Assembly (NCBI GenBank): GCA_023238725.1
Contig: CM041538.1
Coordinates: 11,902,880 to 11,966,879, forward strand
DNA length: 64,000 bases
DNA from: Scortum barcoo
Lineage: Eukaryota; Chordata; Actinopteri; Centrarchiformes; Terapontidae
Reading direction: 5' to 3'
Shown: piece after piece, positions 11,441-24,400 of the stretch
How positions within the stretch are numbered: the first letter of the stretch is position 1
How the letters are laid out: every line of letters begins with the position of its first letter
Translations under genes and position numbers: made by a program
Notes under the pieces: generated by a model
Database searches by the model: none
Told to the model about the DNA's origin: nothing
Seen by the model: only the letters and a program-made list of their open reading frames with translations

Positions 11441-13989
11441 GGGATTTAAAGCCTCCAGTTGTGCCATTGAGTGACCCTTAAACATTTGAAGAGTTGAGGA
11501 TTCAATTTCAGCCCACTGCTGGAATGATACACTCTGCGTTGTAAGGATTAAAAAAAATATATTCTGCATATATCCCATCAACAATTTACATTAGCTGTTG
11601 GGCAACCACTTCACATGGACTAGCCTGCATAATGCTCAATACCAGGATGTAAATCCATTTAGCATAACTGGGGACCAATCCAAAAGATTCTGACATGGAT
11701 GAGACAACAGAGACAAGAGAGTCCTAACACCTGCTCAAATGTCTTGACTGGTAGAATATCAAGACAAAAGAAGGAAAACACACGAGATACAATAATGATC
11801 AAATCATTTACATAATGAGATCCCAAAAAAAAAAAAAAAGATACACACTTCAGGCTATTGGGAGGGAGAAAAGCAAATATAAACAATTCTTTTTAAATGA
11901 CCATTTATAAGTAATAAATAATCATTTCAATTGGTTTGAATACAGTTACTAATTCAGACTCAGGTTTGATTAATACCAAGTTGGTGATGGTATGTAAGAG
12001 CTTGAATTAAATCAGCCTCCCACTCCAACAACAGCTCATCCTGACTAGTCACCTTCCTCTGCCCCCTCGGGGCTTCCATACTTTGCCAAGGAAACCACAC
12101 ACTGCCATAATCACAAAGTAATTACAGCCTTAATCCATTGTAGACAAATTTACTGTATACACTGTTAGATTTGCTGTGACATAGTTTAGCTTACATTTAA
12201 CAGTGTGGGTGGCAACTACATGGCTTTCCCTTCTGGGCTTAGACTGACAGTGGCCAGTGTTATTGGCACATGACCCGTATAATGAAAACTCAGATTTGAC
12301 TCAGCTTGGCAGAGCAGTGCTGCTGTTCAGTGATCCATTCAGGTGCTGAAAACTAGTATACTCGATGCTCATCTCAGCCAGCAGACTCTTGGCCTGCAGT
12401 GGGACCTGGCTGAGAGCAGCAAATGTTAATTCATTTCAGGACTTATGCAACGTTTTCATTCATTAACAGTTTAAAATTCACTTCCTGAACGAATCATTGC
12501 CTAGATGAGCAAAGAGTCTCCATGGGGGCAGTTAAGAGAGTGCGGTGCAGTGCAAGATTATTCTTGAAACATTCTTATTGTCCTCTCCTGAGTGTCTGAA
12601 ATAGCATGTTTCTGAATAGATGGCTGGCATGTTTGTTGCTGAGTATTCATGTTTTCTTTCAAATAAATTGTAGCAAGGTTGCTGTAGATGGATGGAAAAG
12701 CAGCAATGCCAAAGTTACGTTGATACTGTGGTGATCCTGTTGGGGATATCCTTGGCTGGTGAGTGATGACTGTACTCTGACTGTAGCACTATCACTACCC
12801 ACTTAACTGCTATTGACGTGTGTCCTCTGCCTTTTTCTCCCTTAAAGGTCCCTGATTTAAATTTGCAGCACCTGTTCCTGGTGGCATTCACCCAACACAC
12901 AGCTCAGTCAAATGAACGTTTACAACAACTGTTTTTTTTTAAACTGAAATCATTTAACTTTAATGGCAGAGCCACAATCACTGGCTTTGCAAAGTAAATC
13001 TGCATGGTATTTGTTCATCCGAGTTCAGTTTTGGCACATTTTGGCACGCAAACTGTTGTCACTGACTTATTGCAAATTCTCAGGACAGTTCTGACCTTTG
13101 AGGGAATGGAGAGGCCAATTTAGCAGGTTGGTGGGGGCTTCAGGTATGAGTGAGATGATGAAATCTGATCACTATCTTACATTTTGTCATGACGAACACG
13201 AGGTACAATGCAGAAACACTATAAATGAATCTACCAGGAATTTGTGCTTGCATGTATTTGATTGCCCACTGCACCTCTTTGAGAGATGATGTTGTGACGC
13301 ACTCCAGCAAAAGTTGAGGCACTTCATTCGCCAGACAATTCCCGCCTTTCTTTTTCCACAGCCCTCTATGGTGGTACCCTCGCTGTTTCACCCAGACTGA
13401 CCTCATTCAAATGAATGAGGAGGATGCTGTTTTCACACACAGAGCTAAAGTTGGTCTGAATGTGGCCTTAGACCAGCAAATACTCTATATGTGACCAAAT
13501 GTCTATTTTGCAAGGACGTGTGAATGAATTTCAACGTGCTACTTACTGGACATTAAGGCTTTTTGCAATGGCATAAAAATGTCACACCATTTTTGTCTTT
13601 GCTGATGAAAGACACCAGTATTATACACATAACCACAAGAAGCAATTTTTCATTAACACAGGCTGTTTTAATATTTTTGTGCTGAATTTAGGGCAACAAC
13701 CCAACCAGGAAGACTAAAGTAGAAACACATATTGAATTCTACTTCATTCGTTTATATATGATGTTGAAACTACCTCAGTTTAAATAATACAGTGTCACTC
13801 ACAGAAGAAATGATGCAATACAGTATGCATGACCACAGAACAAAAGACTCATTGTGGCTTATCTTGCAGCTTTGGCCAAATGAAAGGACAAGCATGTATT
13901 TCTTAACCAACCTAACCAGTTGGCCAGTCCAATGCTTCTCAACAGAGGAATTAATTAAGTGTTACCACATGACACCACGGTAAATTACA
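11441..13989. other. Gene-free DNA
   Basis: No gene is recognised. A poly(A) run lies at about 11825-11839. Bases about 12020-12150 have a mildly enhancer-like texture with little else to support them. Confidence 0.5.
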
Positions 13990-14310
13990 ACACTGTTAAC
14001 TCCTCAGTGCAGATAAAGCTAATGTAAGAGCTAATAATTTCTGCGTAAACACCTAGAGAGGCTGGTAATTTAACACCCCTGAGCCCCTCAAAAGTGGAAA
14101 TTTACCTGAGCAATAATTCACAGAGCTTTCTGTTAGAGGCATTAACGATATTATGGATGGCACAACAAGGCACATCACCCAGTGGACCTATTTCACCACA
14201 CACATGTTGACTTGTCATAGCAGGAAAGGCGCAGTTCTAATTAATTGCATAAATGATAGCTCAATTCCTTTTAAGTGCTTTGAATTTCCCAGTAAATGAC
14301 ACATTGAGTC
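13990..14310. other. Candidate conserved non-coding element with homeodomain-type sites
   Basis: A repeat-free stretch with a dense TAATTAATTGCAT block at 14238-14250. This combines overlapping TAATTA homeodomain cores with an adjacent ATTGCAT octamer-like sequence. Further TAAT-type cores lie nearby. Regulatory function is inferred. Confidence 0.25.
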
Positions 14311-17300
14311 AACACACACACAACACCAAGGCCCTGATCTGGTAAGCATAAGTCAAACACCATTATTGGTGTTATTAGTTACACCTGTGTTTGTCTTGCT
14401 TCCTGTTTAAATTTCTGGTATGAAAATGGCCTTGAGAGAGAGCAATGAATTACAAGATTATTATGGAGTGTATTACGGGTATAATGGATGCAATTCAGCT
14501 CTGGGTTTCCTCCATTTATTAACATGAAACACATTTCTACATAAGTGCAATTCGTCTTGCTTTCTGAAAAAAATAAATAAAAATAAATGCATTCAGAGTG
14601 TTGTTGAGTGGGGTGTGTGTATTATGTTGTTGTTGCATATAAAAGGCTGTCAGAATAATATCAGCTGTTTCCATCAAACTTAAAACAACTTTTTGTCTCA
14701 TAGACAAATGCAGGTGACGGTGCTCAAAAGGAATAGGTCTGATATTCTGTACAGTACCTGCAAACATTGTGATGGAGATGAATTAGAGTCCTTCCGGTGG
14801 CCATCAATCACCTGTCTACTCTTTTACTTAAATTTACATATTGTACATTTACGGCTGCTTTTTACAGTGTCATGCAATGAGTGCAAATTAGCTTTGGTAC
14901 CAGAATAAAACTGCTCAGTAAAGGTTTATTTAAGATTTTTTGTAAATTTGATGATTTCTGAAGGCAAAGCTGCCCTGATATGGCAGATATATTAACACTA
15001 ATATTATTTCTAATTGCGAAAATTATATTTTACATACAGAACACATTTGTACATTATTTTGAAGCTTTTTTGGTTGTTATTTTTAATTTTATTTGTTCAT
15101 TTATTGCAAACAAATTATTTCAAGTCAACATTTTTTAGAACAATTTGAGTTAAATACCACACAAAGTGACTTAAAATGCATTTTCTGAGCTGGCCCTCAC
15201 ATCAAGTGGAAGAGAAAGTAATATAAAAAGGAACAGAACCACTAAAGTCTGGTTCTGTGAACAAAAGGGGAATAGCTTTTTTTTCCAACAACAAAAACAT
15301 CTAAAAAAGTGAACAAAAACTAAATTGAAAATGAGAGTGGTCAAAAATGGCAGCGTAAATGTACCGCGAGTAAACTTTGCAAAAAGTGTGCTTAATGAGA
15401 CATTACATGACATGAAAAGTGAGCTACTACATCCCTGATAGTGTTTTAATGTTGACTCCTACCATACAATGATTCTAACATGATGATACACAAATGGACA
15501 GGTGCTGGTATCCAACATGCAAATTCAGGAAATGCAAGAGCATCTTACCACGCACAGCTGTAATGTCCTACACTACCCTGCAGACAAATGGGTGCAGTAG
15601 TGCTGAAGTGACAGTGGTTGTGTGGCCATGTTTGTGTGTGTTTGTGCAGTTTCATTTTTAAAAACACCACTTTTTAAGCTGGGAAATAGATTCCTTCTCA
15701 TGCCGGTATTTAACACATTATTCCACGTTTATGCACGTCTGTGTATGTGTGTGTTTGTGTGTGTAGCTCTCCCCCTCAGCCGGCTGTTGGGGGGGGTTGG
15801 TAGCACCATGTAGGACAGCCCAGAAGAGGCTGGACACTCGTTGCAACAGAAGGTACGTTGGTTGTATGGTGCTGCACTGTTCATCAGCTGCTGCAAGCTG
15901 CTACCTCCTGTTGAACCTGCGATCACTGGACTCTGAACACAGAGAAGGAAAGACAGAGATACGTGGGGACAGGGAGAGAGGAAAGGGTTAATGGCACTAA
16001 CCAGGAGGGAGATAAATCCAGAAAGAGAGGTAGGAGTAGAAATAAATTCAGTCCCAATCAGTCATTCTTGAGCACATTCACAGAAATGGACGTTTTCTCA
16101 TCTGATCATAACTTGAAATGTATGCATTTAAAGTTTGGGAGTGCCAGCAGGGTTCATGTATGTTAATGATATAGCTATTCTTTGTGTTTGGATAACAAAT
16201 AATTGTTCTATCAGAATAGTATAAAGGGCAGCAGATGATAAAAGCGTAAGACAGAGGTGCAAGGGAGAGTGTGGAGAAAGTAAACCTTTGAGTCCTGTTT
16301 AATGAAATACAAAATGTTACGTAACTCATGTCACGATGGAGTCTGGCTTGCTAAACTTAACAGGAAAAATTCTGAGTAGCCCAAATGTGACAGGCAATCA
16401 TTCTCACTTTGCACAAGTTAAGATTTTGTTTTTAGATTGCAACCTTGAAAAGAAAGAAAGAAAAATATAATTTTCTCCATCCTGCTTGTTTATGTTCGGC
16501 AAACTGGGCTATCACTCGGAGTGCACAAGTTGTGCAGGCTTTGAGCTCGCCAAAGTACCAGCATGCTTTATGAAAACACGCCCTCTTTGAAGTTTTCCAA
16601 GGGAAATCATATTGAAATTGAGAATTCTCCTGCTTGAAAGAAACCATGGGTTCTTTTGCTAAAAGCAAAAGCCTTCCACACACGAGTGTTTTTTCTTTCC
16701 CAGAGAAAAAAACTCTTAAAGTCCAGTTTTAAGCTTCTGTAAAATAATTAAAAGTGACATGTTATATCAACTGGAGCTGTGAAATAGACATTTACTCACA
16801 TAGATATTGTGATTGTCAATTGTTTTTGTAATGCAAATCAAGCCAAAATTACAGCAACTTTAAAGCAGGAGGAAAGAGAGAGAAGACACAAAGAGGCTGC
16901 CTTCACTGCAAAGAAAAAAAAAAGAGACAGAGAGTATCATGAGTGCCTTTATGTTGACAGATCAAATTCAATTAACCAGCAGCAGGTAACTGACCGAGAA
17001 ACAAGCATTGTCACCCCCCACTTCGTGTCTGGATGTAGTGTGCAGTTATGTAACACTCAGCTAAGACTGTGGCAGCGTTCTGGACTGTGGAGGGCAGGAA
17101 GCTGGAGCTCAGTCTTAATGAGATGGAAATATAATTGGAAAATAAATAAGAACAAAGTGTAATACGAGTGATTATTGACCTTAAGGAGACTGGTCATCAG
17201 TTTTATTAGAAAGAGACACTTGACAATTTAGAAAGTCCCATGCATAGTTAACTATGTGCCTAAAATTACTTTTAATTAAAAGATTACATGTTCATTTGCT

Positions 17301-17586
17301 GTCACTGTTGTGTGCCCCTGTGGCCCATTAAAGCCTTGCCGTATAAAACAGATTTGCAAAGAAAAGAAAAAAATTAACTGAAAAACCTCCCAGTTTTTTT
17401 TTTTTTTTCAGATACTGTACATGTAAGGTATTGCATTGCATTGAGTCTGAAATTTCATTGTGATTTATCCTAATTTTGCTCTCACAGCAAACATTTCCCC
17501 ACCTAAACATGCCACTAAAGCTACAACTCTCTCTGTCTTTCTTTTTTTTTCACATTATGTACAACATCTACAATATTTACATCAGC
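14311..17586. other. Gene-free DNA
   Basis: No gene is recognised. The stretch holds a perfect 14-base palindrome CATAGTTAACTATG at 17243-17256, a poly(T) run at about 17395-17409, and an even-composition patch at about 16480-16690 that could be regulatory. Confidence 0.5.
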
Positions 17587-17800
17587 GTTGCTCCTCACAA
17601 TTAGGTACAGGCATTTCAGGCAACAGTTCACAGAGGGCAACGCTGAGTTCTGCTGAGTTCCAGCGTCTGAAAAGGTGTCCATTTTTGCATAAGGGCACCT
17701 TTACAGCAGCGCTGTTGATGGAGATCTTGCCTCTGGTCTCGGGATTAGTGGCCTCCTGGTACCAGACCAGTTTCTTTAGTCCCCCATCATCAAGTCAAGC
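17587..17800 (-). other. Unidentified coding-like minus-strand frame
   Basis: On the minus strand a frame of about 68 codons between two TGA stops reads protein-like. It contains KKLVWYQEATNPETRGKISI and then NSAAVKVP, which loosely recalls the strand pattern of a PH domain. No good acceptor precedes it and an in-frame TGA lies immediately upstream, so a functional exon is doubtful. The plus strand of the same region carries the longest frame of the window (17460-17906), which has no recognisable feature. It could be a decayed exon, a repeat fragment or chance. Confidence 0.2.
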
Positions 17801-18862
17801 TCATAAAGATTCACAGTTATATTCTCAGTACTCATACATTAAACAACACAGAATTCATTACAGCTCGTGTTTGCAATTCAAATTTTCAAGCCATCAACCT
17901 GGCTAAAAAATCCGAGTTAAGTCTGTAGTGAGGATACCAGGGTTCAAGATGTGTGAAGCAAGCCTCTGTCCTGCAATAAAATCTCCTTGAGAAGAGACTA
18001 AATCCTGAGCAGGTCCAGACGTGTGACTCTCCGCTCTGGTGTCCATGTGGCAAATTTCCAAATGGAGCCAAATTGTGTCGTATTACTCCCAGCTTTCTGA
18101 CACACAATTCAAGTGGATATATTCAGTAATTATTAAAAACTGACCTTGTTATATCTTAAATTCTCATTGAAACAAACTCCATGTTTGTATATTTATATGG
18201 TATTTTTTAAAATATTAATATCAGCTATATATATATATATATGACCCTACAATTCAAGTATAAAGGCACGTCTGATTCATGGAGTTGCACGTCTCTTTGT
18301 GGACACCCCACTGTGCTGAGCATGAACATGAAGAGGAGTTCCCGTGTTCAGTGCTCTGTTGAACGTCATGCATTTGTATTCCACTCTGACCTTTCTAAGC
18401 TGCTTTTATTACTGACTGTTTTGGTGTCATCCTCTGCCTGTCCAGCGGTTTTCTCCCCATGAACCCCCTCTGTGGAGGACAGTGGATGTGAGATGAGCCA
18501 TGCAGAGTTACTGTGTCCCAACCTTCTGCTCCTCCGTCAGTACAGTTAATAGTGCAGTGTCGGGGCGCTTGGCATCCTCTCCTTGGGCCTGGGTGTGCTC
18601 AGTCTGTTATGGTTGAGTAGTGCTACAGAGTTCAGACTGTAGTTACAGCATCTGGTCACACTCCAGCTTCATGCAATGCACTGCTGTTGACAGGTAGCCA
18701 TTTGTGTGGTTCACGTTTGGCCTCCTGTTGTGTCTTACTGTTTTTGTTTTGTTTTCTCATCTGTCTGCACTGAACATTGAAAGCACAGAGACTGAAAATG
18801 ACACAAATATCTATTTATTTATTTATTCATTTATTTTTGTGGGTATGAAAGAAAATACACAG
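17801..18862. other. Gene-free DNA with short TA microsatellite
   Basis: No gene is recognised. A (TA)n run of about eight units is at 18226-18242, and a TTTA-rich tract lies at about 18812-18836, just before the LTR. Confidence 0.55.
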
Positions 18863-19552
18863 GTTTAGGTTTCTGTTTCTGGTCTGTCTAGTGTATCATG
18901 TTTCATGTGGTCTTGTGTTCAGTGTATTTAATTGGTTTTCCTGTTGTACTGTCATGTCCTGATTATCGTTTGAATGTCATGTCTGGTTTCTGGATCTGTT
19001 ATGTAGTCATATCTCGTCATGTTAAGTTTCCATGTCTGTCATGTTTCTGGTTCCTTGTTCTGGCGTGTCATGTTTTATTTTGTGTGTTTCAGGTCCCTTT
19101 ACTTCCTGCCATTGTGTGTTTCCCGCCTGTCTGATTGTCTGCCCCGCCCTGATTGTGTTCACCTGTTACCTATTACCCCATGTGCTTATATAGTCCTTGT
19201 CTTCCCTTGTCTTGTTGCCAGATCGTCGCTTCATGTTATGTGTTTCATGTTCCACAGCACGTCCCTGTGTTTTTGCTCCATGTTCCACGCTTCATGTTTT
19301 TGATGATCTTGAGTATCTTGAGTATTGATCTTGATCTTGATCTTGAGTATTGATGATCACCCATGAGTAAATTTTTGAGTCCATGTGTTTTTTGATTAGT
19401 CTCGTTTTTTGTTAGCCATAGATCAAGCCTTGTTTGGATTTGGGCTATTTGAAAGAGACTTTTTCGTTATCATTAAATCCTCTGCACTCTTGCTCTGGAG
19501 TCCGTGTCCTGCTTTTGGGTCCACCTGCCTTGTGTTTTGAGTCAAACGTTAC
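18863..19552 (+). mobile_element. Solo long terminal repeat of a gypsy-like LTR retrotransposon
   Basis: The stretch has the order of an LTR: a pyrimidine/TG-rich U3 with many CATGTT motifs, a TATATAG box at 19187-19193, an ATTAAA poly(A) signal at 19472-19477, and an end reading CAAACGTTACA. The central block around 19100-19200 and the CAAACGTTACA end match what I recall of a very common fish gypsy-type LTR. No gag, pol or second LTR flanks it, so it is probably solo. The 7-mer TACACAG occurs at 18856-18862 and 19550-19556 and might be a target duplication, but the usual TG...CA edges are not exact, so limits are approximate. A CTTGAT-type short tandem repeat lies at 19300-19352. Confidence 0.72.
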
Positions 19553-20839
19553 ACAGATGTGAGACGTGCAGTTATTCAGTGCTATCAGTATCCAAGCTTA
19601 AAACGTACCCAGAAAAAGAATAAAAATTGGGTCATGCCTCTTTTAAAAAAAAAAAAAAAAAAAGTCAGCATGCCAGACTTCTGTCTGAAAAAAACTCTGC
19701 ATTTGAGGCTGTGCTGCTCACTTTTTGTGGATCCAGCCAGCAGTTCATTTGGAAAGATCGTAAACCCCAAATTGAGACCCATTATTTGTGTTTCAGGTCT
19801 TCTTAGTTAGCAGGAAATGTTCCTTCTCTGACTGTACCTAACAGAGCATATGTGTGTGTGTGGCAGGTGGAAAATCTAGTGATGGAGCCATGTAGATTAC
19901 AGTTTTTTTTTTTTTTCTCTGAGCCTTGATTTGTCCCTACATATTGCTGAGCTTGCATTATGTTTTTCACTATTGCACTGCTTCACACACACATAATTTA
20001 TACTGCTCAAAGAGCTGCCTGTACAACTATATCTTTCTACTGCTGGCAACTACAGATCCCTTTGAGTAGTCAGGGGTGCGATGCCTTGTTCAAAGACTCT
20101 CATCCATGTTACCCGCACAGATTTGGCAAGATTAGCCCAGACAGAAAAGAATCAAATTGTCTCCCTTACAGTGAAAACTTAGCTTAACTTGAGTTGCAGG
20201 TTTGCAGTCCAGCAGAAGGTTTAGACACACTCAAACAGAAGATTTGGAAAGTGCTAAAGTGTGTGGTCACACAAAGTGCTGGATGCAAATGCAATTTACT
20301 AGAAATCAAGTTCAGCTGTTTGTTTGTTCCCTGGTGCTGTGTAAGAAAAAAATAGAGTATATATTTTAATTGGGTGCATACACAAATTACAAGAGATGTC
20401 ATTTTGGTTGGGCATCATGCTCCAAGCCTCCAGGCGCGCTACCCAAGAAAACAAAAAGCAGCACTTGCCTGGAAATAAATCCTCATCTTCATCGACTGGT
20501 TCATTTTTCTTCCAAAAATTATAAAACGTCTCTAAATCAAATTTACATCAGCTTTCTACTGAACCACAAAGCACTTTTCAGACGTACTGAGACTCACATT
20601 TTCAGGGACCTTTGTAAAGTTAAAAGGTGCAATGTGAGGTCAAAGGCCAAAGTGAAGGATAAAGGATAAACATGCCTCATGTGGGTGTGTGTCGACTCAG
20701 GTGAGTGAGAACCGGGAGTCTTGTCAGCATTATTTTAAAGAACGACGCAGTCGAGATAAAAGATCATGCAAATACAGTGAAAGAATCAAAAAGGCCCTGT
20801 GAATCAGCTCATCAGCTCTGGTGGCGGAGAGAATAATTT
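19553..20839. other. Gene-free DNA
   Basis: No gene is recognised. Poly(A) at 19645-19663 and poly(T) at about 19903-19916 are the only notable tracts. Confidence 0.5.
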
Positions 20840-21220
20840 GAAGTTATGACACATTCTCTCACATCGTCGCCACTGAAGTTTGGCTTGAAAATGTCAAGAG
20901 TGGCCTTGTCCAATTAAAGAGCAGTCTTCTGCGTTCTCTGTTAATTCTCATTTCAGGCATTGGCTGTCTGAATAGGCTGACAAATTACATTTTGTCCTCT
21001 CTTATTCATCCTCATCCTCTTTCCTTTAGCCACTCTCCCCTCACTCTCACATTGTCTCCGGTGCTCCCTCCCCATCTCTGCCCTCTCTCCTTGTCTCTCA
21101 TTATTTCAAATGAAAATGAGGAATGTGCATTGAATATCTGAATAAATTACAGAGCCTATTTAAAAACATTTCTTAACCTGATTAGCTCGATCATTAAGGG
21201 ATCCAAGGGGAGTTTTGCGG
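20840..21220. other. Candidate conserved non-coding element
   Basis: Repeat-poor sequence with several AATTA/ATTAA-type cores (for example CCAATTAAAG near 20910 and GATTAGCTCGATCATTAAG near 21180). It surrounds a pyrimidine-rich middle section at about 21000-21100. It reads like an ancient enhancer block, but this is a judgement by eye. Confidence 0.27.
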
Positions 21221-21338
21221 TACGTGGCTTGATCCGAGCGAGTCTGCGGCCACTCTTTGAAGGTCAGCGTGCAGACAAAGAAGCACCGTCATCACCTTGC
21301 ATGTTCAGTGATTCGCTCTTTTTATGTCCAATTTCATT

Positions 21339-21465
<127 letters not shown>

Positions 21466-24400
21466 CTCTCACAGTCTTTCTTTAGTTGGCTACTTTTAAG
21501 TAATTACTATGCAACAGGTAAATTTAGATGTCTGTTGCAGGTTTGACAAAAGGTAAGCTTTAACACCTTGTAGACACTTTTCCATGAATATTTATGCTTT
21601 GTAGCTCGCCTGCACATGTAGGGTGCAACACAGAAGGTTGTTTTGCATCGGCGAATATGAATAATGCCAGAAGTGAAAGCTGACCTCTTGTACAAAGATC
21701 ATATATCAAGTTCACCTGCTACCAGTGAAGGTGACATAGCATATGCTTTGTTGTGAATGTTTTTTTTTTTCGTACAGGGCTGCACGGCGCAGTACAGAGG
21801 GCAGACATTTTCATCTAACATGGTTATAAGAGGAGACAAAAAACACGGTTTTCTTTCAATGTGACTGTTACGCCCTTTCTGAGCCCTGTCATGGGCTCAT
21901 CTTGTTTATCAGCTTCAGCCGCATCACTCATACAAAGCATACAAAAATAGAGATGTTTACTAAATTTGTATCTTAAAATTATGGGCAAAGCACATCTGCA
22001 GCACACTCTCCATACATCCTGTCCATCCTGATGCTCAGTATTCCAAACCCTCATTCAGTTTTTCAGTTTTATCAAAATCTGCTTGATTGCGCCACTTCTG
22101 TCTGAATCCTCATGCACCGGCTCATGTTGCTCGATCTCGCTACGGATAAAAGGCACTGAATTAACTTTAGCCTCCAAAGTGTGAATAAGCTAATCTGGAA
22201 TTCCTCACAGAGCAGCCACCAGCATGTGATACTCCACAGTTGGTCTAAAATATCATATAATTGGTTGCATTGCCTTATGGGAAAGCATCTCCATTTCCTT
22301 TTCCGGTTGATTGCCTCTATTTACATCTCTAAGGCTGCAGCAAGTATAGCACATTTGCATGCAGCGATGTGTTCGACTGTTGTACATACACTGCCATTTT
22401 TATTCATTCACTCACCTCACAGCCATCTTCTTCAAACAGATGACCTTCCTATCCTAAGACAGCTACCGAAGATTATAATACACCTCCAGTGGATTGAATG
22501 ATACTAATAATTCAAATAAAGAATTGGGAATTCAAATAAAGAAATCATTAAATAAATTATTCTTATGACAAAAAAATAATTAACTTAACTAGAATAAAAT
22601 ATCATCAATTACTTCAAAACTTCTGTATCTCCATAAATTAACTTACAGTTTATAGATCTAATAATTGTGCCATCACTCACCATACTGCACACGCGACATA
22701 GTAGAAATTGGCTTCTTTGCATATCACACACAGCAAATGTGCATTTCACAGAAGGGGTCAGAGTGCAATAGAATTAAATAATACATCACGTCCCGTTTCC
22801 TCTAACTCTCTGACTGTCTCTGTGTTTGTCACTCCAAAAAAAAAAAAAAAAATCACTGCTTGGAGAACAGATAAGGTGACTGAACCTGCACTTGTCCACA
22901 AATTGGAAATATTAAAGCACCAGTAGCACAGTTGGAGAAACACACCAACACAAATTAACCTAGTAATCCCTGTAATCCTTGGTTTTGATTGTTCTAATAC
23001 TGTTAGAAATAAAGTGAATATAAAGGTTGTGGCAGTTGTTCTAAATGTAAACTGTGTTGTGTCTTTTTCACCACATGGTCTACAGAAGGGTCGGGTTGCA
23101 GACTTGATTAGTATTTTATGCTTAGAACAGATTATTGTTATGAGCTCTTTATAATAACCAAATACAGGTTAAGACACGAGATACTGACAAGAGCGCTCCA
23201 ATGAAAGAGCACATCTAATAAGTCAGTGGGAAGCCCAAATGTGCAAGACAAGACAGATGACAATGGCTCTTTTTTTATTCTTTGTTCCAGAACCGAGAAA
23301 ACAAAACTTAACAAACAGAGAAAAGAGCTGAACTGAAACTGAAAACAAATTGAGGAACAAACTGAGGAAAGAAGAACAAAGAAAAAAGAAACGAAAGGAG
23401 ACGAGAGACCTAGTAGAGAAATGTTTGAAAATAGCTATTGTGACATTATATTTAAACTGGTGACAAATCCATCCACTTTGAGTTTGCAGTGCACCAGATG
23501 ACTCATATTTGTAAGTTAGTATACGAGAGAGAGAAAAAATGTTAATGCAGGTGCAAATTATGCAGTGGGGATGTGGAGGCAGTTGGCTGTTTTCACATTG
23601 CCCTGTTGGATCCCTTTCCTGGAGAGATGCTAATGTGTGCTATGGCTCAGGTAAACAGAATAAACACACTCTGCTTCCTACAAACTACCACCAAGCCTTC
23701 ACAGTATTTACATTATAATTATTGAGAGCACTAGTTTTGATCAGCTTCAAAATCCCAGTAAATATCAAAACACCCGTCGGATTCATTTCACGGCTTCGTT
23801 TTTTTAAAGGAGCTGTACGGAACCGTACATACATACCAAGCATTTTTAAGCATTAAGCATTTTTTTTTCATTTTTCATTAAATTTTTTGTCCCCTGTGAG
23901 TGAACAGACTGTAAGAAAACTTAAAAAAATTATCTTCCCTGACTTTTTCAGTTGACAGTAACAGCCTGTAGACTGACTTCTGTGTAAACCTTCCAACCAA
24001 ACACTGAGCTGAGCTGGTGTTTGCAACAACAGTACCCGTCACAGTAGAAGTTCAAGCACAGGAGCCTCGCACAGGGCCTTCTGCCTGTGTACTGTATAGA
24101 TTATCAAGGGTTATGCTCATGGGATAAAATGGGATATTGGAGGGATCTTGTAGTGAGAGGGAGAACACTGACACTTTAAAAAGCAGCTGCTGGCCCCGGG
24201 CAAAATCACACCACACTGCTCCTATTGTCTGCTCACATAACTGGGTTTGAAGCGTGGATGGATCACTGTGTGTTTTTCTCTATAAATTGTGCATTTCTGT
24301 GTGAAAAGTGGCACATAAACACATGATTTAACACATCTGGCTACTGGTGTGAAAGTAACTGGAGACTGTGAAACCACAGGATCAAAATTACACAAAGAAA

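Noticed and set aside
17460..17906. Longest open frame in the window (148 codons, plus strand)
   Set aside because: No recognisable domain, low-complexity serine-rich composition, and no supporting splice or promoter signals.
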